Assembly: GCF_000972845.2 (NCBI RefSeq)
Contig: NC_040028.1
Location: forward strand, 13,077,001-13,141,000
Length of the DNA stretch: 64,000 nt
Source: Larimichthys crocea
Taxonomy: Eukaryota > Chordata > Actinopteri > Sciaenidae
Reading direction: 5' to 3'
Part shown: positions 11,233 through 21,870 of the stretch, one piece after another
Layout: every line of letters begins with the position of its first letter
How positions within the stretch are numbered: position 1 is the stretch's first letter
Position numbers and translations under genes: made by a program
Notes under the pieces: model-generated
Database searches by the model: none
What the model was told of the DNA's origin: nothing
What the model saw: the letters and a program-made list of their open reading frames with translations, nothing else

Positions 11233-14200
11233 CTAGCCGTTAGGTGGAATTGTAGCTGTGAGATATGACAACAGGGGCTGCCAAGTCTTATCAAAAAAAT
11301 GGAGTTTATCTTTTAAAATGTGCCTGATTCTTTCCATGTGAAGTGTGGCAGTTAATTCTTGTAACCACATTTTAGAGGTAGGTGCTCTCTCACTCTTCCA
11401 CATTGTGAGAATCAGTTTCTTTGCTATTATGATACCATAGGAGACAAAGCACTGTTGTGCATGGCTTAGATTAATAGAGGAGTCAAGTATACCCAGTATG
11501 ATTGGCAAAGGTTCTGGTTTGATAGCAGTTTTCATGACCTCAGACATTATATGAAACACATCAATCCAAAAGGAGCAGATCTTTGGGCACAACACATAAC
11601 TATGAAGAGGAGTTCCTACAGAGGATTTACATTTGTCACACAGGTCTGATGTTTCTGGAAATATTCTATGCAACTTCTCTTTAGTATAATGGAGCATATG
11701 TATGATTTTAAATTGGATTAGGCAGTGTTTTGCACTGTATGAGCAGGTATTAACCTTCTCCAAACCCCTTTCCCACATCTCATCAGCGATAGGCTCACCA
11801 ATTTCCACCTCCCACTTGGATTTATATATGTGGACAGAGGGGGAGCTTAGCGAAATGAGGGTATTATAGATACGAGATATCAGTTTCGTCTCATTTGGGT
11901 AAAATTTCATACAATCGTAGATTAATGATTTAGGTTCTGATTCAAAATCCTTCAGATGCTTTCGTATATAATCCCTAATTTGCAGATATTGAAAGAAATT
12001 TTTCGATACTAATCCAAACTTCTGTTGTAGTTGCGAAAATGAAGCGAACACACCTCCCACGTACAAATCCCCAATAAGTTTAATACCCTTCTGACTCCAC
12101 GTGGAGAAAACTCCACTAAGACCAGATGGCACAAAAGTGGGATTCTTATCTATGGGTAACATAGGGGGTATAGGGTTGAGATCGAAACTGGACTGAATTT
12201 GTTTCCATATGCGAATCGAGGACAATGCAAATGGATAACAGTCTTCCTGTTCTATCAAGAGCCAAGTAGGCGTAGAGGATAAGTCTTTTAGCCAAAAGAG
12301 CGAAGTCCTAATCATAGATGCCCAATAGTAATGTATGAAGTTGGGAAGCGCTAATCCTCCCGTCCTCTTCGATTTACAAAGATATTTCTTGCTAATTCTA
12401 GGAGGTTTGTGTCTCCACAAGAAGGGGACAATTAAAGAATCTAACCTTTTAAAAAATACTTTTTTCAGGAAGATTGGAATGTTTTGAAACAAATATAATA
12501 GCTGTGGAAGAAAGATCATCTTGATCGCGTTTATTCTACCAATCAAAGAAATGGGAAGTGTGTCCCAGAACAGCAATTTAGAGCGCAATCTTTCTACTAA
12601 AGGCAGATAGTTTTCTTGGAAGAGGTAAGTGTAATGTTTTGTAACTTCTATCCCCAAATAGGTAAATTTATTTGAATTGATCGTGAATGGGAAATTAACC
12701 AGGGATGTTGTGTCATCCGCGAACATTGGCATTAGGACGCTTTTTGTCCAGTTGATTCGATAACCTGAGAAAGTTCCAAATAGATTAATCTTGTTCAGGA
12801 GAACTGGAATGGTGGATTGTGGGTGTGTTATAAATAAAAGGATATCATCCGCGTAGAGCGATATTTTATTAATTGTTCCTTTAGTGGTGTATCCATGCAT
12901 CTGAGGGTCGAGTCTAATATTTTGAGCTAACGGTTCAATAGCGAGAGCGAAGATTAATGGGGAGAGGGGACATCCCTGTCTAGTCCCCCTATGTAGCTTA
13001 AATGGAGCGGACAGTGTTCGATTAGTTAGTATTCTTGCTGTGGGATGTTTATAAATAAGTTTGACTAGTGACAGGAATTTGGAACCAAGATTAAATCTGC
13101 TGAGGACCTCAAATAGATAATGCCACTCGATCTGATCGAAGGCTTTCTCAGCATCGAGGGCTACTATAACAAGATTCGAGGTTGGATCTCGCTTTGTATA
13201 CATGATATTAAAAAGACGCCTGAGATTAAAAAAGGAGTTCCTATTGGGTATAAACCCTGTCTGGTCTGGGTGGACTATCCTCTCCAGGAGCGGGCTCAAT
13301 CTATTGGCCAAAAGTTTGGCAAACAGCTTTCCGTCAACGTTGAGGAGTGAAATAGGGCGGTACGCACCTACCTCCAATGGGTCTTTCCCTTTTTTATGGA
13401 TTAGTGTGATTGTGGCCTCAGTTAAAGTAGGCGGTAGGGCATCATCATTCTGCGCCTGTAAGAATACTCTTAGTAAATAAGGGGATAGCTTTTCACAGTA
13501 CTTCTTATATAGTTCCCCAGGGAGCCCATCAGGGCCTGGTGTTTTATTTCCCTTCAGTGATGCAATGGCATTTCGGATTTCCGCAGCTGTGATTTCAGCA
13601 TTAAGCGAATCACAATCCTTGGGGTCAAGCTTAGGAAGGTCACATCTATCTAGGAAGTGATTTATAGCTGCTGAATCTGGCGTAGCCTTTGAGGTATACA
13701 ATTCAGTATAAAATTCAAAAAATCTATTGTTTACATCTTTCAGTTTTGTTAGAATTGTATTGTCTTGGGCCTTGATTTTATGTATTGTCCTGTCACTTTC
13801 CATTTTTCGTAGTTGTCGCGCTAGGAGCTTGTCTGGTTTATCACCAAATTCAAAGAATCTCTGCCTGGTATATAGGAATGCTTTGCTAATTTTTGCAGAC
13901 ATAATTTTATTATATTCATATTTCAGATTTGAAATTTTATTGTGCAAGATCGTAGACGGTGTACAAGAATTTTCGTTATCCAGTGCTTTAATTTGTTTCT
14001 CCAGATCTTGTAGTTTAGCCAAATTTTCTTTCTTTCTGGAAGCTTCAAACGAAATTATACTGCCTCTGATGAAAGCTTTGAACGCCTCCCAGAGGATGGA
14101 GGAAGAGGTCCCCGGAATATCGTTGCATTCAAAATAGAGGGACATCTGTTCAGTCAAGTATTCGCAAAATTTCTTATCCGTGAGTAGTTGTGGATTTAAT

Positions 14201-14979
14201 CTCCATGAGTTATGTGGTTTATCTATATGGTCCAATCGCATTGAGAAAGAGAGGGGACTATGGTCTGAGATCACAATGCTGTGATATTGCGCATTCAGTG
14301 CAAAAGGTGCTAGTTTAGCATCTACCAGGAAGTAATCTATCCTACTATAGGAATTGTGTACAGGTGAGTAGAATGAATAATCCCTACCTGAGGGGTTCAG
14401 TGCCCTCCACATATCCAGAACATTTGAGTTTTTTATAAACACATTCAAAAACTCACTTGAGGCGTTCTTGGGGAAATGCCTTTTAGAGGATCTATCGAGA
14501 TATGTATCTAATACAGTATTAAAATCCCCTCCAACTATCAAATTAGTTTGAGAAATATCTGGAATCAAGGAAAATACTTTTTGAAAAAATACAGGGTTAT
14601 CCGTGTTAGGAGCGTACAGGTTCACAAGTGTAAGGGAGAGGTTGTATATTTCCCCAATTAGTATAACGTACCGGCCCTCCTTATCAGCAATCGTCTGTTT
14701 CTGTGTGAAGGGCAAGCCCTTTCTAAGTAAGATCGCTGCTCCTCTCGCCTTAGATGAGAAAGCAGAGTGATACACTTCCCCAATCCAACCAGCCCTAAGT
14801 CTGTTGTGTGATTTATTATTCAGATGAGTTTCTTGTACAAATATAATGTCCGAGGCCAATTTTTTTAGATGAGACAACACCTTTCCTCTTTTAACTGGAT
14901 CATTCAGTCCACGCACATTCCAGCTGGAAAAGGTGAGATTCCTCATTCCCCCACTATGATCAGTATTAGCGTTATGCAT
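11233..14979 (-). CDS. L1 ORF2: endonuclease-reverse transcriptase
   Basis: An intact 1248-residue frame, normal for L1 ORF2. The AP-like endonuclease occupies about residues 12-250, with SSWNVRGLN, VQETHL (catalytic Glu region), GGDFNTVLD, RIDYFLVD and ISDHSPL. The RT occupies about 460-780, with GNKTPGPDGLPGELY, YRPISLLNVDGKLFAK, LDAEKAFDQIEW (motif A), GTRQGCPLSPLIFALAIEPL (motif B) and LYADDILLF (motif C, both catalytic Asp present). A C-terminal CX2CX8HX4C motif (CDKC...H...C) near residue 1100 matches the L1 cysteine-rich segment. The protein nicks DNA and copies its own RNA into the nick. I chose the first ATG (MHNANTDHSGG); an internal Met 12 residues on, just before the endonuclease, is also possible. 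Confidence 0.93.
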   Translation of the reverse strand: MHNANTDHSGGMRNLTFSSWNVRGLNDPVKRGKVLSHLKKLASDIIFVQETHLNNKSHNRLRAGWIGEVYHSAFSSKARGAAILLRKGLPFTQKQTIADKEGRYVILIGEIYNLSLTLVNLYAPNTDNPVFFQKVFSLIPDISQTNLIVGGDFNTVLDTYLDRSSKRHFPKNASSEFLNVFIKNSNVLDMWRALNPSGRDYSFYSPVHNSYSRIDYFLVDAKLAPFALNAQYHSIVISDHSPLSFSMRLDHIDKPHNSWRLNPQLLTDKKFCEYLTEQMSLYFECNDIPGTSSSILWEAFKAFIRGSIISFEASRKKENLAKLQDLEKQIKALDNENSCTPSTILHNKISNLKYEYNKIMSAKISKAFLYTRQRFFEFGDKPDKLLARQLRKMESDRTIHKIKAQDNTILTKLKDVNNRFFEFYTELYTSKATPDSAAINHFLDRCDLPKLDPKDCDSLNAEITAAEIRNAIASLKGNKTPGPDGLPGELYKKYCEKLSPYLLRVFLQAQNDDALPPTLTEATITLIHKKGKDPLEVGAYRPISLLNVDGKLFAKLLANRLSPLLERIVHPDQTGFIPNRNSFFNLRRLFNIMYTKRDPTSNLVIVALDAEKAFDQIEWHYLFEVLSRFNLGSKFLSLVKLIYKHPTARILTNRTLSAPFKLHRGTRQGCPLSPLIFALAIEPLAQNIRLDPQMHGYTTKGTINKISLYADDILLFITHPQSTIPVLLNKINLFGTFSGYRINWTKSVLMPMFADDTTSLVNFPFTINSNKFTYLGIEVTKHYTYLFQENYLPLVERLRSKLLFWDTLPISLIGRINAIKMIFLPQLLYLFQNIPIFLKKVFFKRLDSLIVPFLWRHKPPRISKKYLCKSKRTGGLALPNFIHYYWASMIRTSLFWLKDLSSTPTWLLIEQEDCYPFALSSIRIWKQIQSSFDLNPIPPMLPIDKNPTFVPSGLSGVFSTWSQKGIKLIGDLYVGGVFASFSQLQQKFGLVSKNFFQYLQIRDYIRKHLKDFESEPKSLIYDCMKFYPNETKLISRIYNTLISLSSPSVHIYKSKWEVEIGEPIADEMWERGLEKVNTCSYSAKHCLIQFKIIHMLHYTKEKLHRIFPETSDLCDKCKSSVGTPLHSYVLCPKICSFWIDVFHIMSEVMKTAIKPEPLPIILGILDSSINLSHAQQCFVSYGIIIAKKLILTMWKSERAPTSKMWLQELTATLHMERIRHILKDKLHFFDKTWQPLLSYLTATIPPNG

Positions 14980-15926
14980 CAGTAGGTCCTATCTGTACAT
15001 ACTTTCCGCTGCTGTTCTGTAGGATTTCTTTAAGAAGTCTTCTTCTTGCCCTCCCCCCTCCCATCCCATCCCCAGCCCATGCCAACCGAAACCACATATT
15101 GATTAACAAGAAGAAAAACAAAACTACTCTAGCCAATCAAACGGACTGGCGCGAGCCTTCTTAGGGAAGTGAAATAAAGTTACCACAAACTAAAACTACC
15201 TCCCCACACTACTGGTGGCCTGTCAGCTTCCAAATTGGCCCATCGGCTCTGACACTTAGTGACAGGTGGATTTAAATAAAGTATGTGAGAGAGTGATCAA
15301 GTCAATAATCATAAACAGTAAGTACTATATGTAAGCACTAGAGATAGTAATATCAAAAACATCAGTAAATACACTGAAGTATCGTATTGTAAATCAAACA
15401 CAGCAAATGAACTGCACCAACAGGTGAAATATTGCCTCTTTCCTCTAAATATATTCTCTGATTGAAAGTTTACAGCAGATCTGTCTCCTTTTTCCCTTCC
15501 GTTTTCCCCCTTCTTTACTGCAAATTTTAACTATGCCATGGATGTGCAATTTATAAAACAAATAAACAGATAAACAGAAGCACACCAGCACCCATATTAT
15601 ACAGAAAGAGAGTCAAACGCCTGGGTGTCAAAAAAGTTGAAGCAAGGCACAAGGAGCACGCGGTATCCATGGCAACAATCCAGAGCAGAAACAAGAAAAA
15701 AAAACGCTGCCGAAGGGCACGGGTTATACCCGCGTGTGTGTATGTTTATGCACATGTGTGCATGTGTGTGCATGACGGGATACATGTGTAGATGTATCTG
15801 AGCGCGTACTCATACGCGCATATCCACAGTCGGCTGTTTAGTGTTACGTCTGAGTCAGCTACCGAACTAGCCGGTTAGCAACAGTACAAAAAAATATATA
15901 TCCATGTTCAAAGCCGCCGCGCTATC
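14980..15926 (-). other. Inter-ORF spacer of the L1
   Basis: 947 bp between ORF1 and ORF2 with no supported protein. It contains a GT/CA-rich patch at 15735-15790 and stretches of mixed sequence. It is longer than the inter-ORF gap of mammalian L1. Confidence 0.7.
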
Positions 15927-16868
15927 TTAACTGACCTGTCCCGAAGAGGACGAGCCTGGAACGGGCAGTTGCTCTGCATATTCCTCTGCTTTTGTTGGGT
16001 CAGTGAAAGAGGTTTGCTTACCATCATAGGTGATCAAGAGTCTTGCTGGGTATAGCAGTCCATACCTGACCCCAGGTATGTTTCGGAGTAGCTCCCTGGA
16101 GCGGTTGAACAGCGCCCTCCGCTTGGCCACAGCCGGGGGGTAATCGGGGAAGATTTGGATCCTCTTACCGCCGTAGTGAAGTTGTTTCGCCACAGATGCT
16201 CTCCGGAGAATATCTTCAAGCACGTGAAAATAATGTAGTCTCAGGACGAAGGGTCTTGGAGGTTCATGTGGATCAGGTTTCTTCCGGAGGGTCCGGTGAG
16301 CTCGGTCAATTAGGGGTTTATCCTCCAGGGACAGCGCGTCTTGCAGCAGGCCTGCGATGAAGTCCCGGGGCCGGGGCCCCTCTGCCCCCTCGGGGACTCC
16401 GATGATCCTAATGTTGTGTCTCCTGGAGCGCCCCTCCAGGTCCTCGCATTTCCCGGTTAGTTTCTCCACTTCTGAGTTGAGCCTTGTGACTTGACGTCGG
16501 AGAGTAGTGACTTCATCAGAGTGAAAGGAGGCTGACTTTTCAATCTCTGTGATAGTTTTCCCCTGCGAGGCCGTAGTTTCTTCAAGAGCCGTAATGGACT
16601 TCTGCGTCTCTCTTTTCATTGTTACCAGCTCCTCTTTCAGCTCAGTGTAGATTATTTGTATGCGTGCATCTATGGAAGAGCATATATCATTTTTAATCCG
16701 GGTGACTTCGTCTCGTAAGGCCGTAATTGCAGCGAGTACTGCGCGGTTTGAGGGGTCGGGCTCTTCATCCCTACCCGTGTGTATCGGCGATTCACTCGAG
16801 TCCGAGGGCTGGTCGGGGCCTGCTTCAGGCTGGTCGGTTTTTCTGCATTTCACCTTCTTCGACATCAT
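15927..16868 (-). CDS. L1 ORF1: RNA-binding coiled-coil protein
   Basis: An intact 313-residue frame with the layout of L1 ORF1p. An acidic and serine-rich N-terminus comes first (residues 1-40). A long heptad-rich coiled coil follows (about 42-148), ending in LTGKCEDLEGRSRRHNIRI, the characteristic entry into the RRM-like domain. The RRM (about 150-230) includes IIGVPEG and RAHRTLRKK, and the C-terminal domain covers about 231-300. The family forms trimers that coat L1 RNA and act as nucleic-acid chaperones. It lies upstream of ORF2 on the same strand, as expected. No frameshift is visible. Confidence 0.9.
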   Translation of the reverse strand: MMSKKVKCRKTDQPEAGPDQPSDSSESPIHTGRDEEPDPSNRAVLAAITALRDEVTRIKNDICSSIDARIQIIYTELKEELVTMKRETQKSITALEETTASQGKTITEIEKSASFHSDEVTTLRRQVTRLNSEVEKLTGKCEDLEGRSRRHNIRIIGVPEGAEGPRPRDFIAGLLQDALSLEDKPLIDRAHRTLRKKPDPHEPPRPFVLRLHYFHVLEDILRRASVAKQLHYGGKRIQIFPDYPPAVAKRRALFNRSRELLRNIPGVRYGLLYPARLLITYDGKQTSFTDPTKAEEYAEQLPVPGSSSSGQVS

Positions 16869-17026
16869 TTACCTCAGTGAAAGTTTGTATTTCGCTCGTA
16901 TAAGACTTAATACGTCTCTTCGCACTGCATAAAAGGGAGTTGTTGAAGTTTTGTGTTTTAATTAAATCAAAAGTGTCAGAGCACTCGTGAACACGTCTTT
17001 ACTCCTTCATTGCTCAGCAGCGCCCC

Positions 17027-17043
17027 CCTCACCGTTGACCTTT
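17027..17043. repeat. Target-site duplication, 5' side of full-length L1
   Basis: Exact copy of 10866-10882 (CCTCACCGTTGACC then TTT) at the 5' end of the minus-strand L1. Confidence 0.9.
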
Positions 17044-20000
17044 GACTTCAGCAATTTCTCCACAACAGAACGGGGTGCCCACTCCTGCGGTCTCTCCCTG
17101 CTATTTCCTTACCAGCCCAAGCCCATCTACCCGTCCTCCCGGGATCTTTACTCCACCTCCGACCTCCACTCACTCAACAACCACCTGCGCCCGGACTGCA
17201 TCGACATCCTCAGAGAAACGGGTCTACTTCGCCGCCCTCCACACAGAGGCTCTGGTCGTATGTTTAACTACAACTTTTCAACTCCTGACTCTATCCATCC
17301 ATCTGGTCCTGCTCACGAACTGCAACTTCCTCATTACGTCATCACAACAAACAACATGTGCACCTATCCTAAGAGCCTTCCTCAGTCCTCACAACCTGTC
17401 ATGAAGCAAAGTCACCTGAAACTGGCTCTGCTCAACCCCCGCTCACTTAACAATAAAAGTCTCATTCTGAATGAATTCATAACTGACAATAACCTGGATT
17501 TCCTCTGTATTACTGAAACCTGGCACAAACCTCTGGACTACTTTTCACTCAACCTGACCACACCCACCGGATACACCTATATGGACAAGGTGGTGTAGCA
17601 GCATTCTACAGAAAGGACATTAAAACATCCACCATCTCCATCCCTGCTGCTTCCCTCCTTTGAGCATCTCACTTTCAAACTCTCTGGTCCCACTCCTCTG
17701 GTCGCTGCCATCATCTACCGCCCTCCCAAACCAAACCCCTCCTTTCTCTCTGATTTTTTGGACTTCCTCACCCAGTTATCTGCCATCTCACCTTCCGTTC
17801 TTCTTCTGGGAGACACTGACTGCCAATCTGCCACTGAATTTCGGGAACTGCTACACTTCTTCAACTTCACTCAGCACGTCAACTTTCCCACCCACAGTCG
17901 TGGCCACATCCTGGACCTGGTCTGCTCTACTGGTCTCACCATACATCACCTCTCCAGCTTCAACCTCAACATCTCCGACCACCTGGCAATCATCATGGAC
18001 ATTGACATCCCCATTCCTACTGCTAAGGATAAACGGACAATATCTTTCAGAAACCTCAAATCCATCTCCCATTCAGCCCTTTCTGCCTCTCTTACTAGTA
18101 AAATATCTGCCTCCCCCCCTCCATTAACTGACAATCCCTCTGACCTCACCAAATACTACAACGAAACACTCTCCTCTTGTCTCAATCAGCTAGCCCCCAT
18201 CAAAACTAAAACTGTCTCCTTCACCCACTCTGCCCCCTGGTACACTCCTGAACTGCATAAAATGAAATCACAAAAACGACAACTTGAAAGGCTCTACAAG
18301 AAAACCGGTTTAACTGTCCATCTACAAGCCTATACAGGTTACCTTCAGCAGTACAAGGATGCTCTCAGTACTGCCCGGTCAACTTACAACTCCCACCTCA
18401 TACACTCTGGCTCCACCAACCCCAAGGCTCTGTTTTCTACGGTAAATAAACTCCTCAAGCCCAGCAACAACACCTCCAACTCTTCACCACTGACAAATGC
18501 AACTCCTTTCTTTCATTTCTCCAAACAAAATCAAACCATTTATAATGACCTGTCCGTCCTCTCCTGCCCCCACGGCCTGCACTCCCACTCTGCCTGCACC
18601 CCTCCTCACCTCTCAGTCTCTGTCATTCTCTCCCCATGTCACAGGGAACGTCTCCAAAATCATGAAGCAGAAAACCTCTACCTGTTGGTACGCGGATCCC
18701 ATCCCATCCCCTCATCAAGGACGTCGTTATCAGCCCATCTCCACACGTATCACAGAAAATCATCAACTCCTCCCTCGGTCTGGCTTAGTATCCCACTCAC
18801 TCAAACTGCTGCGCACCCCCATCCCCAAAAAACGGCTCAACCCCTGACATCATGTTTGAACTCCCGGCCCTCTCCAATCTCACCCTTTCTGTCTAAAATA
18901 TGGAGCGTATTGTTGCACTCAACTCAAAGACCACTCTTCGTCGAATGACCTGCTTGAACCTTTAATCTGGTTTCCGTTCTCAACACGCACTGAACAGCCC
19001 TCCTCAAGTCACAATGACATCCTCCTCTCCGCAGAACTCGGCCCACCTCACCACCTCATCCTCCTGGACCTCCTGCAGCTGTGACACCATAAACCACACC
19101 ATTCCTCTCCCGCTTGATCCTCCCTCGGTGTCACTGGCACTGCACTTCCTGGCTCAGTCATATCTCACAGACCGACAACAATTCATCCACATCAACAACG
19201 CAACATCTCCACTGTATTTTTGCCCCAAGGCTCCCCCCAGAGTTTGGTGCTTGGTCTCTCCTCTTCATACTCTACCTGCTCCTTTTGGCAACATCATTCG
19301 CCACCATGGTCTTCATTTCCACTGTTATGCCGATGACGTCCAGCTTTATATCTCCACCAACTCCATCACCCCTCCACTCACCAATCTCTCCAACTGCCTC
19401 CTGACATCAAATCCTCGATGCAGACCAACTTTCTCAAACTAAACTGTAACAAATCAGACATGACATTATCAGCCCCAAATTCCTCACCAAAACCGCAGCT
19501 ACTTCCGCCTCACATCGACAACTCAACCCTGTCTCCATCCCCCCACATCGCAACCCTGAGTCATCTTTGACAATAATCTCTCCTTGAACATCACATAAAC
19601 CAAATCAACAGAACTGCCTTCTTCCATCTCAAGAACATAGCCCGACTTCGCCCATCACTCTTCTCCCCGCTGGTAAAGCCCTCATTCACGCCTTTATCAC
19701 TTCCCGAAGTTGACTCTGCAACAGCATCCTCTATGGCACACCATACAATTTAAATAACTACGTAACATCCAAAACTCTGCTGCTCGTCTGCTCACCCACA
19801 CCCGCATCCGTGATCACATCACTCCAGTCCTCCAGAAACTTCACTGGCTCCCAGTTCCACAGCGTATTCAGTTCAAAATCCTCCTCCTCACACACAAAGC
19901 CCTCCATAACCAGGCCCCTTCTTACCTCACTGACTTGCTCCATCGCCACAATCCATCCCGCAGCCTCCGTTCATCTGATGCAAACCTCCTGACTCCTCGA

Positions 20001-20250
20001 CCTAGGACCAAGCACCGAACCTGGGGTGATAGAGCCTTCTGTACTGACTGTACTGACTTGCCCAACTTCAAATCTCTAACAAAAACACACCTTTTTAAAA
20101 TTGCTTTTTATGTTTAATGTCTAATGTGTTTTTAGTGTACTATCTTATATTGTTTTGATGATTTGATGTTCTTCTTTGTAAAGTGTCTTTGAGTACCTTG
20201 AAAAGCGCTTTTAAATAAAATGTATTCTTATTATTATTATTATTATTAAC
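17044..20250 (+). mobile_element. L2-group (Maui-like) LINE, nearly complete but decayed
   Basis: A plus-strand LINE. A 5' coding part at 17050-17598 leads into the endonuclease (LKLALLNPRSLNNKSLIL, DFLCITETW). The endonuclease continues in another frame at 17600-18000 (SRGHILDLVCSTGLTI, ISDHLAIIMDID). The connector is at 18000-18530. RT is broken across frames at 18530-19440, with a [12 protein letters not shown] motif lost near 19060 and HCYADDVQLYIST retained near 19320-19360. The 3' UTR has AAAAGCGCTTTTAAATAAA and ends in a (TTA)n tail at 20229-20250, typical of L2 elements. Many stops and frameshifts make it inactive. Confidence 0.85.
20229..20250 (+). repeat. (TTA)n tail of the L2 element
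   Basis: A short ATT/TTA repeat immediately after AATAAAATGTATTC, forming the microsatellite 3' end of the LINE. Confidence 0.85.
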
Positions 20251-20834
20251 ATACTAACCACTGTAGACTGGGAAAACCACACAAGAGCTGCAGTCTTGGA
20301 AATGCTCTGACTTGATGCCAAAATGCCATGCCAAGGTGGCAACGAGATAATCAGTGTTAATCAGTGGTATAAATGTTAATGGCTGATAAGGGTAATCAAC
20401 AACTATTATTGTAATTTTGTACCAAAGTTAGTTTGGTCTGGTTATAAAGAGAGTTTAACTTAAAAGAAAATCCACATACAAATTGATAGCAGATTAAAAA
20501 AGAACAACTTTTTAATTTGACAACACAAAACTCATCCAATTAGCACATGAGATAACAGTAACAGCCGCTCCAGTGACTCCACCACATGATACCAACACCT
20601 GGATCACTCTGTGGTTTCTGGCTTTGTAACCATTTAGGTTCAGGGTGGCCCATAGTCTAGGCTGGCGTTGAGCTGCAGAGAGGTGTGTGGACGGCTGGTT
20701 TAAAATAGCTGGTGCATGCATACTTTCCCTTTTTAATGCGATAGCATGCTGGACCTCAAGACAGGCTGCCACACGCACACAGAGATGACTGTGATATATA
20801 AGTGGCAGGATTTGTTTAAGTGGACTTAAGTGAC
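20251..20834. other. No recognised feature
   Basis: Mixed sequence with no convincing coding frame or repeat signature. A short minus-strand frame at 20512-20778 lacks recognisable similarity and I treat it as chance. Confidence 0.5.
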
Positions 20835-20960
20835 ACGTACCTGAGACACACCAAAAGAAGTCATGCTTTGTTGGTGCTGAAAGAGCTCAGCAAACTGCGA
20901 CGTACCTGAGACACACCAAAAGAAGTCATGCTTTGTTGGTGCTGGAAGAGCTCAGCAAAC
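20835..20960. repeat. 65-bp tandem duplication, two copies
   Basis: Unit 1 is 20835-20899 and unit 2 is 20900-20960. Both start ACGTACCTGAGACACACC and contain GAGCTCAGCAAAC. They differ by very few bases, so the duplication is recent. Confidence 0.95.
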
Positions 20961-21174
20961 GTGCTCCAAACAAATGTGCAGCAGAGAGAACATGCTGAAA
21001 TACAGAAATGTATGTAAATGTGTCTGTAAGACAACAGAAGCTGTTTCCAGAGTACGTTTTTATGTTTTTCTTAATGTACAATATGCAAATTATGTTATTT
21101 GAAATATATAAATACTAAACTGTGCTGATATATTGTGCTGATATTATGATTTGTATTTTAATAAGTTGATAATG

Positions 21175-21445
21175 GTTGTCATTGGGGAGGAGGTAGAGTG
21201 GGTCGTTCCCACTAATCAGAAGATGGGCGGTTTGATCCCCAGTTCGATCCTATCCAGTCTGCATGTTGAAGTGTCCTTGGGCAAGATACTGAACCCCAAA
21301 TTGCTCCCGAAGGCTGTGCTATCAGTGTATGAATGTGTATGAATGGTTAGCTCCTCAAACTGATGAGCAATTGGCACCTTGCATGGCAGCCAGTGCCATC
21401 AGTGTATAAATGTGTGTGAATGGGTGAATGAGATACGTACCGTAA
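21175..21445 (+). mobile_element. Non-autonomous fish repeat (SINE/MITE type)
   Basis: Contains the familiar fish dispersed-repeat signature GATCCCCAGTTCGATCC, then AAGTGTCCTTGGGCAAGATA, ACCCCAAATTGCTCCCG and repeated GTGTGAATGGGTGAATG-like phrases. An inverted relative lies at 42590-42800. The B-box-like GTTCGATCC suggests tRNA ancestry, but hAT-derived families share this appearance, so the class is left open. Confidence 0.6.
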
Positions 21446-21589
21446 AGTGAGTTTGACTGAGTTTAAATTTCCTTTCATAATAAAATCCCCATCAAGTTCA
21501 CAATGATGCACTAAACTGTTAAACAACATCTGTTTATTATAATGCATCATTAAGGATTATTTTACCATGATACCATAAATTAAATTGGT

Positions 21590-21870
21590 ATAATGACTTT
21601 CAGTGAACGACCTCCATTATCAATGTATGATATGACTATGCACTTCAGGGTCTTCTGGCAGGATGCAGTGCAGCCACCGTACCACACAGTGATGCAGCTG
21701 GTCAGGATGCTCTCGGTGGTTCCACGGTAGAAGGTGTACATGGTGGACACTGGTGCTCTGGCTCTTCTTAGTCTGCAGAGAGAGTAGAGGCACTGCTGAG
21801 CTTTCCTGGCCAGTGATGCGGTATTGCTGCTCCAGGAGAGGTCCCAAAGTTTGATAAACTGTTGATTTCT
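21590..21870 (-). mobile_element. LINE RT C-terminal fragment
   Basis: Minus-strand frame with DLSWSSNTASLARKAQQ, RRARAPVSTMYTFYRGT and ESILTSCITVWYGGCTA, typical of the region after the RT catalytic core in a LINE widespread in fish. It abuts the plus-strand LINE starting near 21855. Confidence 0.7.

Larger units (their letters stand above)
10883..17026 (-). mobile_element. Full-length L1/Tx1-group LINE with two intact ORFs
   Basis: A 6.1-kb minus-strand non-LTR retrotransposon. From its 5' end it has a short 5' UTR (17026-16869), ORF1 (16868-15927), an inter-ORF spacer of 947 bp, ORF2 (14979-11233), a 350-bp 3' UTR and a poly(A) tail seen as a T run up to 10896. Identical direct repeats of 14-17 bp flank it (10866-10882 and 17027-17043), the signature of target-primed reverse transcription. 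Both ORFs are uninterrupted and ORF2 keeps its endonuclease and RT catalytic motifs. This suggests a young and possibly mobile copy. It sits at the 5' edge of the L2 element starting at 17044. Confidence 0.93.

Noticed and set aside
13120..14137. Plus-strand frames of 76-136 residues
   Set aside because: Antisense shadows of intact L1 ORF2.
11233..14979. Large single-exon host gene
   Set aside because: Endonuclease, RT and cysteine motif order, poly(A) tail and target duplications identify L1 ORF2.
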